From Oscillospiraceae bacterium (GTDB taxonomy: Bacteria > Bacillota > Clostridia > Oscillospirales > Oscillospiraceae): a DNA stretch of 5,265 bases. The position numbers and the translations under genes are program-made. The DNA lies in NCBI GenBank assembly GCA_017521875.1, contig JAFXBH010000043.1:1-5265 (forward strand), in the 5' to 3' direction. Below, piece by piece: positions 4,696-5,265 of this stretch; the stretch's first letter is position 1; the number at the start of each line of letters is the position of its first letter. The notes below the pieces were generated by a model. The model searched no databases. It saw nothing but the letters and a program-made list of their open reading frames with translations, and was not told the origin of the DNA.

Positions 4696-5139
4696 ATGCT
4701 CAACCACATTACCATCATGGGTCGTCTGACCCGGGATCCCGAATTGCGCCGCACCGGTAGCGGCGTCGCCGTCGCTTCTTTTACCGTTGCGGTTGACCGC
4801 GATTTCGGTAAGAACGAGAACGGCGAAAGAGAAACCGACTTCATTGACTGTGTCGCTTGGCGTCAGACCGGAGAATTCGTCTCCAAGTATTTCACCAAGG
4901 GCCGCATGGCAGTGGTGTCCGGCCGGCTGCAGATCCGCAGTTGGACCGATAAGGATGGCAACAAGCGCCGTACTGCAGAAGTTGTGGCAGACAATGTCTA
5001 CTTCGGCGACAGCAGACGGGATGGCGACGGCGGCAACTTTGCTGCACCCGCTGATACCTTCGGCGGTTACTCCGCCCCTGCCGCTCCTGCATCCGATTTC
5101 GCGATGCTGGATGACGACGACGCACAACTGCCCTTCTGA
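4696..5139 (+). CDS. ssb: Single-stranded DNA-binding protein SSB
   Basis: The 147-residue SSB coats single-stranded DNA during replication, repair and recombination and recruits partners through its tail. The OB-fold (about 1-104) begins MLNHITIMGRLTRDPELRRT and includes VASFTVAVDR (26-35), FIDCVAWR (49-56), the RMAVVSGRLQIRSW block (70-83) and a closing VVADNVYF (96-103). A short Gly/Ala/Pro-rich linker (about 105-137) leads to the acidic partner-binding tip DDDDAQLPF (139-147), a variant of the classical DDDIPF ending with one extra residue. Between rpsF and rpsR this is the main replicative SSB. The Shine-Dalgarno (GGAGGAG) overlaps the end of rpsF, so translation is likely coupled. The linker is moderately short, typical of Clostridia. 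No trouble with frame or length. Confidence 0.97.
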   Translation: MLNHITIMGRLTRDPELRRTGSGVAVASFTVAVDRDFGKNENGERETDFIDCVAWRQTGEFVSKYFTKGRMAVVSGRLQIRSWTDKDGNKRRTAEVVADNVYFGDSRRDGDGGNFAAPADTFGGYSAPAAPASDFAMLDDDDAQLPF

Positions 5140-5201
5140 TTTAGGTCTGGTTTCTAATTATTTGAACTTTTTCACAAATGCTAATAAAGGAGGATACACT
5201 C

Positions 5202-5265
5202 ATGGCTAACGAACAGGTCATGCGTCCCCGCAAGCGCAAGAAAGTCTGTGCTTTCTGCGTTGATA
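5202..5265 (+). CDS. rpsR: 30S ribosomal protein S18 (bS18), 5' part only
   Basis: Only the first 21 residues are present before the right edge cuts the gene. They read as a basic head followed by KKVCAFCVD with Cys16 and Cys19, the zinc-ribbon-like CxxC seen in the cysteine-bearing form of S18. S18 partners S6 on the 30S platform. AAAGGAGG (5186-5193) lies 8 bases before the ATG. The gap to ssb is 62 bases, AT-rich, with no convincing promoter or terminator, so rpsR is expected to share the rpsF promoter. Identification rests on the short N-terminus plus the conserved operon position. Confidence 0.9.
   Translation, partial: MANEQVMRPRKRKKVCAFCVD

Noticed and set aside
4218..4844. Upstream extension of the DUF421 frame giving 433 residues
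   Set aside because: It crosses the rpsF promoter and runs antisense through rpsF into ssb. The translated extension shows no DUF421 similarity, and a good Shine-Dalgarno and TTG exist at 4217-4232.
5140..5201. Possible promoter or hairpin between ssb and rpsR
   Set aside because: TTGAAC (5162-5167) has no -10 at workable spacing (TAAAGG at 17 bases, TAATAA at 14), and the ATTTG/CAAAT stem is only 5 pairs with a 10-base loop.
1..5265. Mobile element, CRISPR array, tRNA/rRNA or phage sequence
   Set aside because: No transposase or integrase frame, no terminal inverted repeats, no spaced repeat series and no tRNA-like cloverleaf or rRNA stretch found by reading; all space is taken by core genes with short gaps.

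Overview
The window looks like chromosomal core sequence from an endospore-forming Firmicute of class Clostridia. The evidence is a SpoIIP sporulation hydrolase, consensus AAGGAGG-type Shine-Dalgarno sites and sigma-A-like promoters, a DUF421/DUF4363 pair typical of Gram-positive spore formers, and the rpsF-ssb-rpsR order. The mid-to-high GC codon choice suggests a gut Oscillospirales-type lineage, but that placement is inference. I see no mobile element, CRISPR array, tRNA or rRNA, and no gene-free stretch longer than about 180 bases.

Left part (1-2167): RNA modification. A minus-strand operon runs queH -> ypsC-like RNA methyltransferase, the latter cut by the left window edge. It diverges from tadA on the plus strand across a 152-base region that holds one good sigma-A promoter in each direction. 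QueH completes queuosine and TadA makes inosine, both at tRNA wobble position 34, so two wobble-base enzymes sit back to back. tadA ends in a strong intrinsic-terminator hairpin.

Middle part (2185-4217): sporulation and envelope. spoIIP lies on the plus strand with only a Shine-Dalgarno site between the tadA terminator and its ATG. It converges with a tightly coupled minus-strand pair, DUF421 membrane protein -> DUF4363 membrane-anchored protein. The stop codons of spoIIP and the DUF4363 gene share one CTAG, so there is no intergenic terminator. The DUF421 gene most likely starts at a TTG behind a near-perfect Shine-Dalgarno.

Right part (4288-5265): ribosomal/replication operon. A consensus promoter (TTGACT-N17-TATAAT) drives rpsF (S6), ssb and rpsR (S18, cut by the right edge). 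The roughly 72-base leader folds into a candidate S6:S18 autoregulatory element whose closing strand could alternatively pair with the extreme 5' end of the transcript. A candidate minus-strand promoter for the DUF421 gene overlaps the rpsF promoter and leader.

No wholly new system is evident. The points most worth a second look are the rpsF leader with its possible conformational switch, the interleaved promoters at 4288-4340, the hairpin just upstream of spoIIP, and the divergent queH/tadA region.
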